Positions 8,278-18,140 are shown, counted from the first letter of the stretch. The stretch: DNA of 64,000 nt from Sphingomonas sp. (GCF_029239295.1 NZ_JAQZBC010000006.1:1-64000), one strand, 5' to 3'. The notes: a model not told the origin generated them from the letters alone. Made by a program: numbers and translations.

Positions 8278-11193
8278 ATGTCGCGATCAGAAGAGCTTAG
8301 CCGAGAGCAGTTGCTCGACCGCCAGACATTCCAGCTGGGGCTGCTGGATCAACTGCAAGATCAGAACGACCCGGCGCAGATCGCCGCGAGGGCAACCGCC
8401 GCGCTGGCGCAGAAGCTGGGCGCGGGACGCTGCGGCTTCGCCTCGGTCGCCCCGGACGGCGCGGCGCTGCAGGTCGAGGCCGAGCAGTGCCACGGTATGC
8501 CCGCCCTATTGGGCAAAACCCACGTACACGACGTCGCGGGCGCCGAGGGGTTCGCGGCGCTGTGCCGGGGTGAGGCACTGGTGATCGAGGACACCACCCT
8601 CGCCGCCCCGGCCCGAGGGCAAGCGCCCGACGGCGAAACCCGATCCATGATCGTCTATCCGCTGCTGCGGAACGGCAGCCTCGATGCCCTGCTCTACGTG
8701 CACGAAGCCTCGCCCCGCACCTGGAGTGCGCAGGAGATCACGCTGGTTCAGGACGTCGCCTTCCGCGCCCGCGAAGCCTTTGATCGCGCCAGCGCGCAGG
8801 CACAGCTTCGCACCGGTGAGCAACGCTACCGCGAACTGTTCAATTCGATCGACATCGGCTTTTGCATCATCAAGGTCAGCTTCGCGGAGGATGGCCGCCC
8901 GACCGACTATCTCTTCCTCGAGGTGAACGACGCCTTCGCCGCCCAGAGCGGGATCACCGATGCACCGGGCCGCTGGATGCGCGAGATCGCGCCCGGTCAT
9001 GAGCAGCATTGGTTCGACCTTTACGGGCGCGTGGCGAAAACCGGCATCCCGGAACAGGTGGAGCTTCCGGCGACGGGGCTCGACGGCCGCTGGTTCATGG
9101 TCAATGCCTATCGCATCGATGCGCCGGAGCTGCATCATGTCGCGGTGCTGTTCTCCGACCTGACCGGGCGCAAGGAAACCGAGCGCGCACTCGAACGCAG
9201 CCGGGAGGAATTGGAGGCCGCCGCTGCCGCCGCCGATCTCGGCCGGTATGATTACCGCCCGCGCGAAGGACGGCTGACATGGGACGATCGCTGCCGTGCG
9301 CTCTTCGGCCTCTCTCCCGGTGTCCCCGTCAGCTATGAAGGGTCGTTCCTTGCCGGCCTCCATCCCGACGATCGCGAGTCGGCCAACGCCGCGGTCGCCG
9401 CCGCGCTCGATCCCGCCGGGCCAGGCCGCTTTGACGCGGAATATCGCACGATCGGCATTGAGGACGGCGCCTTGCGCTACGTCAGCGCGCATGGCCTCGC
9501 CTTCTTCGACAATGGCGCTGCATCACGCCTGATCGGCACGGTGCAGGACGTCACCAAGGACCGGGAGGCGACCGCCGCGCTGCGCGAGGTCAGCGAACGC
9601 CTGCGCCTGGCGAGCCGCGCGACGAACGATGCGATCTGGGACTGGGATCTTCGCACCGATCGCGTGACCTGGAACGAAGCCCTTTTTGCCGTCTATGGTC
9701 ATCCGCCGAGCGAAGCCGAGCAGACGAGCCACTGGTGGCTTGACAACATCCACCCCGACGACCGCTCGCGCGTGTATGCCAGCATCCACCTGGTGATCGA
9801 CAGCGATGCGACCGACTGGTCCGACGAATATCGTTTCCGCCGCTACGACGCCAGCTATGCCGACGTGCTCGATCGCGGCTATCTGATCCGTGACGCCGAC
9901 GGCACGCCAATACGCATGGTCGGTGCGCTGCTGGACGTGACCACGCGCAAGGCGACCGAGCGCCTGCTGGAGCAGGAACACGAACGGCTGGTCCATGAGA
10001 TCGAGGAAACCACGGCCGAGCGCGATCGCGCCGAGGAAGCGTTACGGCAATCTCAGAAGATGGAGGCGGTGGGCCAACTGACCGGCGGCTTGGCGCACGA
10101 TTTCAACAATCTGCTGACGGGAATCTCCGGCGCGCTGGAAATGATGCAGCTCCGCATCGCGCAGGGCCGCGTCACCGAATTGGAGAAATATTCGGTCGCG
10201 GCGCAGGGGGCAGTCCGCCGCGCCGCCGCGCTGACCCACCGCTTGCTCGCCTTCTCGCGCCGACAGACGCTCGATCCCCGGCCGACCGACGTCAATCGCC
10301 TGATCTTCGACGTGGAGGAACTGATCCGGCGCACCGTCGGTCCCCATGTCGAGGTGGAGACGGTCGGGAAGGCCGGGCTATGGACCACGCTGGTCGATCC
10401 CAACCAGCTTGAAAACGCCATCATTAACCTGTGCATCAACGCCCGCGACGCGATGCCTGATGGCGGGCGGATCACCATCGAAACCGCCAATTGCACGCTT
10501 GATGAGCGCGAGGCGCGCGAGCGTGATCTGGCACCTGGCGAATATGTCTCGGTATCGGTGACCGACACCGGAACCGGCATGGCGCCGGACGTGGTGTCGC
10601 GCGCATTCGATCCCTTCTTCACCACCAAGCCGATCGGCGAGGGGACGGGCCTCGGCCTGTCGATGATCTACGGCTTCGCGCGCCAATCGGGCGGTCATGT
10701 GCGGATCGACACCCATCTGGGTGCCGGGACCACCATGTGCATCTACCTCCCCCGCCATATGGAGGCACCGGATGTCGAGGCGGAGGCCGGCACCGGATCT
10801 TCGATCCTGGAACAGGATGCCCCCACCGACGCCGGCTGCATCCTGGTCGTCGATGACGAGCCGACCGTTCGGATGCTGGTCGTCGAGGTGGCCGAGGATC
10901 TCGGCTATGATGTGATGGAGGCGTTCGACGGGCAGAGCGCGATGCGGATCATCCAGACCCATGCTGGCATCGACTTGCTGATCACCGATGTTGGGCTGCC
11001 CGGCGGCATGAACGGCCGGCAGATCGCCGACGCCGCGCTCAGCCTGCGGCCAGCGCTCAAGGTGCTTTTCATCACTGGATATGCCGAAAATGCCGTGATC
11101 GGCAGCGGTCAGCTTGCCCCCAACATGGCGTTGGTGACGAAGCCATTCGCAATGGACTCGCTCGCCGCGCGCATCCGCGAGATCATGGACTGA
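8278..11193 (+). CDS. Hybrid sensor histidine kinase (GAF-PAS-PAS-PAS-HisKA-HATPase-REC)
   Basis: A 971-residue hybrid kinase without membrane helices, so it senses an internal signal. In order: a GAF-like domain (about 25-180), PAS repeats near 182-300, 310-430 and 441-565, a coiled coil, the H-box with His607 in GGLAHDFNNLLTGI, an ATPase domain (NLCINARDAMPDGG, TDTGTGM, GTGLGLSMIYGF) and a C-terminal receiver with acceptor Asp904 (DLLITDVGLP) and the KPF lysine. The start at ATG 8278 gives MSRSEEL; an upstream GTG at 8209 is in frame but improbable. No cognate response regulator lies nearby. Confidence 0.93.
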   Translation: MSRSEELSREQLLDRQTFQLGLLDQLQDQNDPAQIAARATAALAQKLGAGRCGFASVAPDGAALQVEAEQCHGMPALLGKTHVHDVAGAEGFAALCRGEALVIEDTTLAAPARGQAPDGETRSMIVYPLLRNGSLDALLYVHEASPRTWSAQEITLVQDVAFRAREAFDRASAQAQLRTGEQRYRELFNSIDIGFCIIKVSFAEDGRPTDYLFLEVNDAFAAQSGITDAPGRWMREIAPGHEQHWFDLYGRVAKTGIPEQVELPATGLDGRWFMVNAYRIDAPELHHVAVLFSDLTGRKETERALERSREELEAAAAAADLGRYDYRPREGRLTWDDRCRALFGLSPGVPVSYEGSFLAGLHPDDRESANAAVAAALDPAGPGRFDAEYRTIGIEDGALRYVSAHGLAFFDNGAASRLIGTVQDVTKDREATAALREVSERLRLASRATNDAIWDWDLRTDRVTWNEALFAVYGHPPSEAEQTSHWWLDNIHPDDRSRVYASIHLVIDSDATDWSDEYRFRRYDASYADVLDRGYLIRDADGTPIRMVGALLDVTTRKATERLLEQEHERLVHEIEETTAERDRAEEALRQSQKMEAVGQLTGGLAHDFNNLLTGISGALEMMQLRIAQGRVTELEKYSVAAQGAVRRAAALTHRLLAFSRRQTLDPRPTDVNRLIFDVEELIRRTVGPHVEVETVGKAGLWTTLVDPNQLENAIINLCINARDAMPDGGRITIETANCTLDEREARERDLAPGEYVSVSVTDTGTGMAPDVVSRAFDPFFTTKPIGEGTGLGLSMIYGFARQSGGHVRIDTHLGAGTTMCIYLPRHMEAPDVEAEAGTGSSILEQDAPTDAGCILVVDDEPTVRMLVVEVAEDLGYDVMEAFDGQSAMRIIQTHAGIDLLITDVGLPGGMNGRQIADAALSLRPALKVLFITGYAENAVIGSGQLAPNMALVTKPFAMDSLAARIREIMD

Positions 11194-11202
11194 TACTTGC
11201 GG

Positions 11203-11237
11203 CCGACGGGTAGGAAGGCGACCTTCCCACCCATCGG
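11203..11237. terminator. Hairpin between convergent kinase and SWIB genes
   Basis: CCGA-GGGTAGGAAGG pairs with CCTTCCCACCC-TCGG around a CGA loop, with single mismatches. It lies between two convergent stop codons and can serve both strands. Confidence 0.65.
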
Positions 11238-11248
11238 CGCTCGCGCGA

Positions 11249-11590
11249 TCAATCCTTCTTGGCGGACAGATGCCGGCTCAGATGCTTGTTCATTTCGAAC
11301 ATGCTGACCGACTTCTTGCCGAAGATCTTCTCCAGCTTTTCGTCGCCGTTGATCTGCCGCCGGTCCTTGGCGTCCTGCAGATCGTGCTTCTTGATATATT
11401 CCCAGACCTTGCTCACCACTTCGCTGCGGGGCAGGTCGTTCTTGCCGACGATCTCGGCCAGCTCGTCCGACGGCGTCACCGGCGCGGTGATGCCGCCACG
11501 CGCGCCGCCAGCCGCCTTGCCGGTCGACTTCACCTTCTTCTCGGCTGCCTTGGTTTCGTCCTTGCCGCGCTTTTCCGCCGTACGGGCCAT
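11249..11590 (-). CDS. SWIB/MDM2-domain protein with basic N-terminal tail
   Basis: A 113-residue protein. Residues 1-33 are a Lys/Ala/Gly-rich tail like a histone H1 tail, and 36-112 form a SWIB domain (SDELAEIVGKNDLPRSEVVSKVWEYIKKH, written here by its range 41-69, then LEKIFGKKSVSMFEM at 86-100). In eukaryotes SWIB is part of chromatin remodellers; stand-alone copies occur in chlamydiae and some proteobacteria with unknown function. The ATG at 11590 follows GGAGAGAG. I infer nucleic-acid binding from the tail. Confidence 0.88.
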   Translation of the reverse strand: MARTAEKRGKDETKAAEKKVKSTGKAAGGARGGITAPVTPSDELAEIVGKNDLPRSEVVSKVWEYIKKHDLQDAKDRRQINGDEKLEKIFGKKSVSMFEMNKHLSRHLSAKKD

Positions 11591-11780
11591 GTTGCTCTCT
11601 CCTCTGCCACTGACCGCGCACCGGCCGGCGGCGACCATCGTCCTTAAGCCCCGTCGCGCGGCATGGTTCCCTCGGCTGCGTCCGGTCGCGGCGGCGGCGC
11701 GGCCATCCGGCTGCCCGCATCGCAGGAAACCATGGGAACGCCGCAGGGCGCCGCCCGTTCGGTGATCTTCATTACAGCGG

Positions 11781-14700
11781 ATGCAATCACCCCACATGCG
11801 CCCCCTATCCGAAGCGGAAATTGCCGTCATGACGCCGCGCGCCGACATGCCCGCTCCCACGCTGAGCATCGCTGAGACAAGTGCGGCCGTTGCGGAGCTT
11901 CTTGCCACCGACAACGTCATCGTCGCAGTCGCTGACGAAACGCGGGCGCTTGCGCTCACCCGGATGGTGGCCGCGCTGGTCCCCTCCGCCACCGTCCTGT
12001 TTTGCCCCGGCAGCGACGCGTTGCCGGGCGACAATGCACCCGCCTCCCCCGCCAATGTGGGTCAGCGCGTATCGGCGCTTCGTGCCGTGCGTCGCGCGCT
12101 GGACGCGAAGGAGGCTGGCCGCGTCGCACTGATCACCTCGGGGGAGGCGCTCGCCCGCGCCTACCCGTCGCCGGCCGCCTTCGATTCCGAACCGCCCTCG
12201 GTCGCCGTCGGCCAGCCGTGCGACCTCGCGCAGCTGCACGACGAACTGCTGTCGCTCGGGTACGACGCCGACGAGCGGGTCGATGAGCCGGGCGAAGTTG
12301 CGCTGCGTGGCCAGGTGCTCGATGTCTTCCCGGCCGACAGCGATCTGCCGCTTCGAATCGAAGTGGCGGACGGGCTCATCACCGGAATCCGCGGCTACGA
12401 TCCGGCGGACCAGCGCAGCACCGACGCGCTCGAACACCATGAACTTGGCCGGGTCATGGAGCCGGCGCTAGATGGCGATCGATCGACGTTGCTCGATCAT
12501 GTCCCCGGTGCCGTAGTTGCCGTTACCACCGCGGCGGACGAGCGCCGTCGCCGCCTGCTCCTGCTCAGTGCCGATACCGCGCGCCGCGGCAGCCGCCGCG
12601 CGCCGGTCGACATGATCGCGGACGCCGCCTGGCAAAAGGCGCTGGGGTCACGCAGTACCGCTTCGCTGGCGCGCGAGGGGGATCCCCCCACCCGCTTCGT
12701 GGAACAACGCGCCCCGCTCGCGGCGTTCGCGCGGGAAGCAAAGGCTACGATCGACAATGGCGAGCGCGTGGTCCTGCTGGGCGGCGAGCGCGACGTGCGG
12801 TTCCTCACGCGCAGGATCGAACAGCGGCTGAAAACGAAGGCGGAGGTGGCGGAGAATTGGTCGGCGGTCAGGGACACCGCGCCGGGCAGCCTCCTGACGC
12901 TCGTCGGTCCCGCCGACCGCGGCTTCCGCCGTGACAGTATTTTCGCGATCGCGGCCGCCGACCTCATCGGCAGCCGGGCCGAGCGGGAGGACGGCAGCCC
13001 TCATCGGGTCGACCTGTCACTCGTCCAGACGGCGGAGATCCGTGTCGGCGATACGGTCATCCACGAGGATCACGGCATCGGCGTTGTCGACGGGATTGAG
13101 GCGCTGCCTGATGCAGAGGGCATCGGGGGAGACACGATCAAGCTGATCTACGCCAAGGACGCGGTGCGCCTCGTGCCCGTTGCTGAGGCCGATCGCCTCT
13201 GGCGCTATGGCGCGGAGGATGATGCCGTCACGCTCGATACGCTGGACGGGAAAAGCTGGCACGATCGCCGCGGTGCGATTGCGGCGGCCATCGCCGAGAC
13301 TGCGCGCGGACTGACCGCGCTGGCGGAGGAGCGGGCGACCCGCACCGCACCGGTGCTCGACCCGCCGGTCGCCGCCTATGAGCGGTTCGCCGCCGGCTTC
13401 CCCTATTCGGAAACCGCTGATCAGCTCACCGCGATCGAGGCAGTGCGCAACGATCTGTCGTCCGGCCGCCCGATGGATCGGCTGGTGATCGGCGACGTCG
13501 GCTTCGGCAAGACGGAGGTCGCGCTGCGCGCGGCCGCGCTCGCCGCCTTGTCGGGTAAGCAGGTCGCCATCGCCGCCCCCACCACCGTTCTCGCGCGCCA
13601 GCACCTTGAAAGCTTCACCGCCCGCTTCGAGGGGACTGATGTCGTCGTCGCCGGGCTCTCGCGCCTCACCAGCGAGGCCGACAAGCGGCGAGTGAAGGCG
13701 GGGCTTGCCGATGGTAGCATCCATGTCGTGATCGGCACCGGCGCGGTTGCCGGCAAGGGAGTCGCGTACAAGGATCTCGCGCTCGTCATCATTGATGAGG
13801 AACAGCGCTTCGGCACTGCCGACAAGAACAAGCTGCAGCAGCTGTCCGCCGGACATGTGCTCACTTTGTCGGCGACTCCGATCCCCCGCACGCTGCAGGC
13901 GGCGTTGGTCGGGCTGCGGCAATTGTCGGTCATCGCCACCCCGCCGGCCCGCCGCCAGCCGATCCGCACCGCGGTATCCGCCTTCGCCCCCGAAACGCTG
14001 CGCGCCGCGCTGCTGCGGGAGCGCGCGCGCGGCGGGCAGAGCTTTGTCGTCGTGCCGCGCATCGCCGACATGGCACCGCTCGCCGAGAAACTGGCAAAGC
14101 TCGTGCCCGAACTCGAGATCCTGCAAGCCCACGGCAAGATGCCAGCCGCCGAGATCGACGACACGATGGTCCGCTTCGGCCACGGCGACGGCGACGTGCT
14201 GCTCGCCACCAACATCATCGAGGCGGGGCTCGACGTGCCCCGCGCCAACACCATGGCGATCATCCACGCCGATCGCTTCGGCCTGTCGCAGCTTCACCAG
14301 CTACGCGGCCGCGTGGGTCGCGGCCACCGCCGCGGGCAGGTGCTGCTGTTCACCGACGCCGATGATGCGATCGCCCCGCGCACGCTGAAGCGGCTGCGTA
14401 CACTGGAAGCGTTCGACCGCCTCGGTGCCGGCTTCGCAATCAGCGCGCGCGATCTCGACATGCGTGGCGCCGGCGATCTGCTTGGCGATACCCAGGCCGG
14501 CCACATGCGGCTGATCGGGGTCGAGTTGTACCAGCAGTTGCTCGAGGATGCGCTGCGCACCGCGCGCGGCGAGACGGTGGAGCGTTGGACGCCCGACCTT
14601 CGCCTCGGCATTGACGGCCGGCTGCCGGCAGAGTGGATCCCGGAGGAAGACCTGCGCATCTCGCTCTACGCCCGCCTCGGCCGGCTGCGCAGCGATGCCG

Positions 14701-14984
14701 AACTCGACGGCTTCGAGGCGGAGCTGGAGGACCGGTTCGGTGAGTTGCCGGAGGAGGCGGCGCTGCTGCTGTCGATCGCGCGCATCCGGGAGCGTGCCCG
14801 CGCGCTCTGTATCGCCCGGATCGACGCTGGCCCCGCCGCCATTGCGCTCACCCCGCGCAGTGATGCGCCGGACACCGTGGCTCAGATCGCGGGGCTCGTG
14901 GAAAAGGACGGGCGCCTGTTGCTGAAGGAGCCGCTGGAGGATCCGGCGGCACGGCTCGAGCGATTGGGCGCGCTCCTCGCCTGA
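11781..14984 (+). CDS. Mfd-like transcription-repair coupling translocase, divergent
   Basis: A 1067-residue RecG-like SF2 translocase. Parts in order: a UvrB-homology N-terminus (about 20-300), an RNA-polymerase-interaction-like segment (VGDTVIHEDHGIGVVDG), Walker A GDVGFGKTEV at 571-580, Walker B IIDEEQRFG at 671-679, LTLSATPIPRTLQ, the second RecA lobe (IIEAGLDVPRAN, QLRGRVGR) and a TRCF C-terminal domain (ELEDRFGELPEEA). It should strip stalled RNA polymerase and recruit UvrA. Compared with canonical Mfd (about 1150 residues) it is shorter, and the DKLYVPVE element reads AVRLVPVAE, so it may be a paralogue. In-frame ATGs at 11796 and 11829 are alternative starts. Confidence 0.8.
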   Translation: MQSPHMRPLSEAEIAVMTPRADMPAPTLSIAETSAAVAELLATDNVIVAVADETRALALTRMVAALVPSATVLFCPGSDALPGDNAPASPANVGQRVSALRAVRRALDAKEAGRVALITSGEALARAYPSPAAFDSEPPSVAVGQPCDLAQLHDELLSLGYDADERVDEPGEVALRGQVLDVFPADSDLPLRIEVADGLITGIRGYDPADQRSTDALEHHELGRVMEPALDGDRSTLLDHVPGAVVAVTTAADERRRRLLLLSADTARRGSRRAPVDMIADAAWQKALGSRSTASLAREGDPPTRFVEQRAPLAAFAREAKATIDNGERVVLLGGERDVRFLTRRIEQRLKTKAEVAENWSAVRDTAPGSLLTLVGPADRGFRRDSIFAIAAADLIGSRAEREDGSPHRVDLSLVQTAEIRVGDTVIHEDHGIGVVDGIEALPDAEGIGGDTIKLIYAKDAVRLVPVAEADRLWRYGAEDDAVTLDTLDGKSWHDRRGAIAAAIAETARGLTALAEERATRTAPVLDPPVAAYERFAAGFPYSETADQLTAIEAVRNDLSSGRPMDRLVIGDVGFGKTEVALRAAALAALSGKQVAIAAPTTVLARQHLESFTARFEGTDVVVAGLSRLTSEADKRRVKAGLADGSIHVVIGTGAVAGKGVAYKDLALVIIDEEQRFGTADKNKLQQLSAGHVLTLSATPIPRTLQAALVGLRQLSVIATPPARRQPIRTAVSAFAPETLRAALLRERARGGQSFVVVPRIADMAPLAEKLAKLVPELEILQAHGKMPAAEIDDTMVRFGHGDGDVLLATNIIEAGLDVPRANTMAIIHADRFGLSQLHQLRGRVGRGHRRGQVLLFTDADDAIAPRTLKRLRTLEAFDRLGAGFAISARDLDMRGAGDLLGDTQAGHMRLIGVELYQQLLEDALRTARGETVERWTPDLRLGIDGRLPAEWIPEEDLRISLYARLGRLRSDAELDGFEAELEDRFGELPEEAALLLSIARIRERARALCIARIDAGPAAIALTPRSDAPDTVAQIAGLVEKDGRLLLKEPLEDPAARLERLGALLA

Positions 14985-15014
14985 TCAGCGCCGCGCGAGC
15001 CCACGGTCAGTCGA

Positions 15015-16217
15015 TCAGGCGGCCGCCACGCTGCCCGGCCGCCGCCGATCGACCCACAGCGATACTGCCCAGATCGCCAGCCCGCCCAGCGCCAGCGCCA
15101 TCCCGACCCATCCGGTGGAGGTCCATCCCAATCCGGCGCTGATCGCCATGCCGCCCACCCAGGGCCCCAGCGCATTGGCGACGTTGAACGCACTGTGGTT
15201 GAGCGCGGCGGCCAGCATCTGCGCCTCGCCCGCGACGTCCATCAGCCGCGTCTGGAGCACGCTGCCCAGCCCGCCGCCCATGCCGATCAGCATCACGATC
15301 CCCAGGATCGACCAGCTCTGCTGCGCCGCCAGCGGGTAAAGCGACAGGGTCACCGCACTGAACGCCAGCGTCAGCCCGGCGGTGGTCATCAGCGCCCGGT
15401 CGGCGCCCCAGGCGCACAGGATCGTGCCCAGCGTCATGCCCACCCCGAACAGCGCCAGCGCCACCGGGATCAGCCCCGGCGCGCCCGTCACCGCCGTCAT
15501 GGTGGAGGCCAGATAGGTGTAGACGCAGAACAACCCGCCAAAGCCGATCGCCCCCGTTGCCAGCGTTAGCCACACCCGCCCGTTGCCCAGCGCGCTCAGC
15601 TCGCGCATCGGATTGGCCGTACGATCAGGCGGGGTGCGCGGCGCGAAGAACAACAGCATCAGCGCCGTCGCCACCGCCAGGATGGCGACGATCCCGAAGC
15701 CCCACCGCCAGCCAAGCGCTCGTCCGACAACATTGGCGAATGGCACGCCCGCCACGGTCGCGATCGTCAGGCCCAGCATCATGCGCGAAATCGCCTGGCT
15801 GCGTCGCTCGTGCGGCACCATGCCCGCGGCGACCAGCGCCCCCACCCCGAAGAAGGCGCCATGCGGCAGCCCGCTGAGAAAGCGGAACACCAGCATCCAG
15901 CCAAGATCCGGCGCCAGTGCCGACAGCCCGTTGGCGAGCGCGAAAAAGGCCATCAGCGCGATCAGCAACGTGCGCCGCGTCATCCGCGCGCCGAGCACCG
16001 CCAGCAGCGGCGCACCCACGACGACCCCCAGTGCATAGGTGCTGATGACATGGCCGGCCGTCGGCTCGTCGATCCCCAGCCCGCCGGCCAGTTGCGGCAG
16101 GAGGCTCATCGACGCGAACTCTGTCGTCCCGATGGCAAAGCCGCCCGTCGCCAGCGCCAGCAGCGCCATCGGCACGTTGACGGGACGGTCGCTGGATGCA
16201 GACACGCTTTGGTCCAT
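15015..16217 (-). CDS. MFS transporter, AraJ/YdhP-type drug-proton antiporter
   Basis: A 400-residue major facilitator with about 12 transmembrane helices. The block ALATGGFAIGTTEFASMSLLP starts helix 1, and GARMTRRTLL is the loop 2-3 signature. FLSGLPHGAFFGVGAL in helix 4-5 is typical of the arabinose-efflux/YdhP branch, so it is probably an efflux pump for drugs or small metabolites. The ATG at 16217 has only a weak ribosome site, and the true start could be a few codons away. The gene is convergent with the Mfd-like gene and divergent from the YihY-like gene. Confidence 0.88.
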   Translation of the reverse strand: MDQSVSASSDRPVNVPMALLALATGGFAIGTTEFASMSLLPQLAGGLGIDEPTAGHVISTYALGVVVGAPLLAVLGARMTRRTLLIALMAFFALANGLSALAPDLGWMLVFRFLSGLPHGAFFGVGALVAAGMVPHERRSQAISRMMLGLTIATVAGVPFANVVGRALGWRWGFGIVAILAVATALMLLFFAPRTPPDRTANPMRELSALGNGRVWLTLATGAIGFGGLFCVYTYLASTMTAVTGAPGLIPVALALFGVGMTLGTILCAWGADRALMTTAGLTLAFSAVTLSLYPLAAQQSWSILGIVMLIGMGGGLGSVLQTRLMDVAGEAQMLAAALNHSAFNVANALGPWVGGMAISAGLGWTSTGWVGMALALGGLAIWAVSLWVDRRRPGSVAAA

Positions 16218-16540
16218 GGTCAGCCGCGCGCCGCTTGATCGGATGATGTCGCGAAACAGCCGCCATGTCGCATCCAGAAGGTAATGACAGAGCGGATCGG
16301 CATCGAACGGCGTCCGCATCGCGGCGTCGGCGACATGCTGTTCTCCGGTGATGGACTGATGGCCGCGGTTCATTGCCGCGGCGGCGCAGCGTTGTGCGTC
16401 GGCCCTTTTATCGTGCTGCTGCGCTGCAAAATCAACGGCCTGCCCGTAGCGACCCTCCACGCATACGTTGCCCAATTTGATGCTCCGCGTGGAACGCGTC
16501 GCGGCCCGACCTGTTCGTCTGGCACACAGGGACGGGACAG
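16218..16540. other. Intergenic region between divergent MFS and YihY-type genes
   Basis: About 320 bases without a convincing gene. It holds the leader of the MFS gene on the left and a GGAAC/TGTT promoter candidate on the right. Confidence 0.5.
16491..16515 (+). promoter_or_regulatory. Candidate EcfG-type promoter of the YihY-like gene
   Basis: GGAAC at 16491-16495, a 16-base spacer, then TGTT at 16512-16515, 25 bases ahead of the ATG at 16541. This is one base from the GGAAC-N16/17-CGTT general stress consensus of alphaproteobacteria. Confidence 0.4.
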
Positions 16541-17863
16541 ATGGCGCAAACGACGATCGAGGGGCAACGGACAGGATCCGGCGCGGGGCATGAGGCGACC
16601 CGCCCCTGGGCGATACCGGCTGGCGGCTGGAAGGACGTCGCGCTGCGCAGCTGGAAGGAGGCCGGGCAGGACAATATCAGCCTGATCGCTTCCGGCGTCG
16701 CCTTTTGCGCGATCCTCGCGATGGTGCCGATGCTGGCGGCGGTCGTCCTCAGTTATGGTCTGATCGCGACGCCGGAGACGGTGATCCAGAACGTCCGCTC
16801 GCTCACCTCCGTGATGCCCGAAGACGCCGCCCGGCTGGTGGGTGAGCAACTCGCCAACATCGTCAGCACCTCCGATGGCAAGAAAGGCTTCGGCCTGATC
16901 CTCGCGCTCGGCGTCGCCTTCTACGGCGCGATGAAGGGCGCCACAGCGATCATCACCGCGCTCAACGTCGCTTACGACGAGGATGAGACGCGCAGTTTCA
17001 TCCGCCTCAACCTGGTGGCGCTGGGGATTACCGCCTGTGCCGTTCTGGTGACGATACTCGCGATCTTCTCGATCACGGCGATGGCAGGGTTCGAGGCGCT
17101 GTTCCCCAACGCGCCCGGCTTCGTCGCGATCACGGGTCGGATCCTGTCCTATCTGTTGATGGCTGCCGTCGGCGCCGCCGCCGCTGCCAGCCTGTACCGT
17201 TTCGCGCCGAACCGCAGCCACGCCCGCTGGGTCTGGCTCACCCCGGGGTCGGCGCTTGCGGCCTTGTCATGGGTGATCATGACCTTCGGCTTCGGGATCT
17301 ATGTTGCCAATTTCGGCAGCTATGACGCGACCTATGGGTCGCTCGGCGCGGCGGTGGTGACACTGACGTGGCTGTATCTGTCCGCCTATGTCCTGCTGCT
17401 CGGCGCCGAGTTCAATTGTGAGCTGGAACGCCAGACGGCGCGGGATACGACCACGGGCGCGGAGCAACCGATCGGCAGCCGCGGCGCCTTCGCCGCCGAT
17501 ACGGTGGTCGAGGGTCCCGAGGCACAGTCCGCGCCTGCGCTCGGTGCGGCGCAGCCGCCGGCGCCGCCACCATCGTCAGCTTCCCCGCAGCGTGCCGCGG
17601 CCGGAGAGGCGACCGGACCGCGCATGCGCGAGGCCCTGTTGGCAGCGAATGGAACGGATCGCGCCCTGCGCCTCACGCGCATTGGAAAGGCCGGGCTGTT
17701 GCCGACAGCGCTCGCGACCTGCGGCCTCGCGCTGATCGGGCGCCGTGACAAGGCGGTGCTGGGCGCCACCCTGCTCGCCACATCGGGCGGGCTGCGCTGG
17801 CTCACGAGCGCGCGTCCCGCAAAGGCGAAGCGTGACCGCCGCGGGGCGCCGGACCGTCGCTGA
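16541..17863 (+). CDS. YihY/BrkB family inner-membrane protein with basic C-terminal tail
   Basis: A 440-residue protein. Residues 20-300 form the YihY/virulence-factor BrkB domain with about six membrane helices (WKEAGQDNISLIASGVAFCA, FYGAMKGATAIITALNVAYDE, GAAVVTLTWLYLSAYVLLLGAEFNCELE given by landmarks). The remaining 140 residues are a Pro/Ala-rich linker, another hydrophobic pair and an Arg/Lys-rich end. The family is conserved but its molecular role is not established. The start follows GGGACGGGACAG. A stress-type promoter precedes it. Confidence 0.88.
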   Translation: MAQTTIEGQRTGSGAGHEATRPWAIPAGGWKDVALRSWKEAGQDNISLIASGVAFCAILAMVPMLAAVVLSYGLIATPETVIQNVRSLTSVMPEDAARLVGEQLANIVSTSDGKKGFGLILALGVAFYGAMKGATAIITALNVAYDEDETRSFIRLNLVALGITACAVLVTILAIFSITAMAGFEALFPNAPGFVAITGRILSYLLMAAVGAAAAASLYRFAPNRSHARWVWLTPGSALAALSWVIMTFGFGIYVANFGSYDATYGSLGAAVVTLTWLYLSAYVLLLGAEFNCELERQTARDTTTGAEQPIGSRGAFAADTVVEGPEAQSAPALGAAQPPAPPPSSASPQRAAAGEATGPRMREALLAANGTDRALRLTRIGKAGLLPTALATCGLALIGRRDKAVLGATLLATSGGLRWLTSARPAKAKRDRRGAPDRR

Positions 17864-17927
17864 CCAGCGCCGGTGCCGCAGTCAGCGACGGGACGGTGTC
17901 GATCGCCGATCCGCCGGTGCGCTTGGC

Positions 17928-18140
17928 TTAGCCCTTGCGCAACTCAGCCGGCTTGTGGATCGCCTCCTTGCCGGACTTGTCGCTCTTCACGCGATATTGC
18001 GGGTCGTCCTTGGTCGCCTTCGCGACGTGTCCGCCCACCTTCGCGGTCGATGTCTCTTTGCGCACGACCTTTCCCTGTGTCTCGCCCTGTGGCGTGTCCC
18101 ATTTCACGTGATCGCCCGACTTGAAGGTCTTCTCGGTCAT
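17928..18140 (-). CDS. DUF2945 (hypervirulence-associated TUDOR-like) small protein
   Basis: A 70-residue basic protein matching the DUF2945/HVA1 TUDOR-type family: FKSGDHVKWDTPQGETQGKV, then YRVKSDKSGKEAIHKP. The ATG at 18140 follows AAGGAGCGG. Such proteins are common stress-linked cytoplasmic proteins in alphaproteobacteria with no proven function. The preceding YihY-like gene ends 65 bases away on the other strand. Confidence 0.85.
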   Translation of the reverse strand: MTEKTFKSGDHVKWDTPQGETQGKVVRKETSTAKVGGHVAKATKDDPQYRVKSDKSGKEAIHKPAELRKG

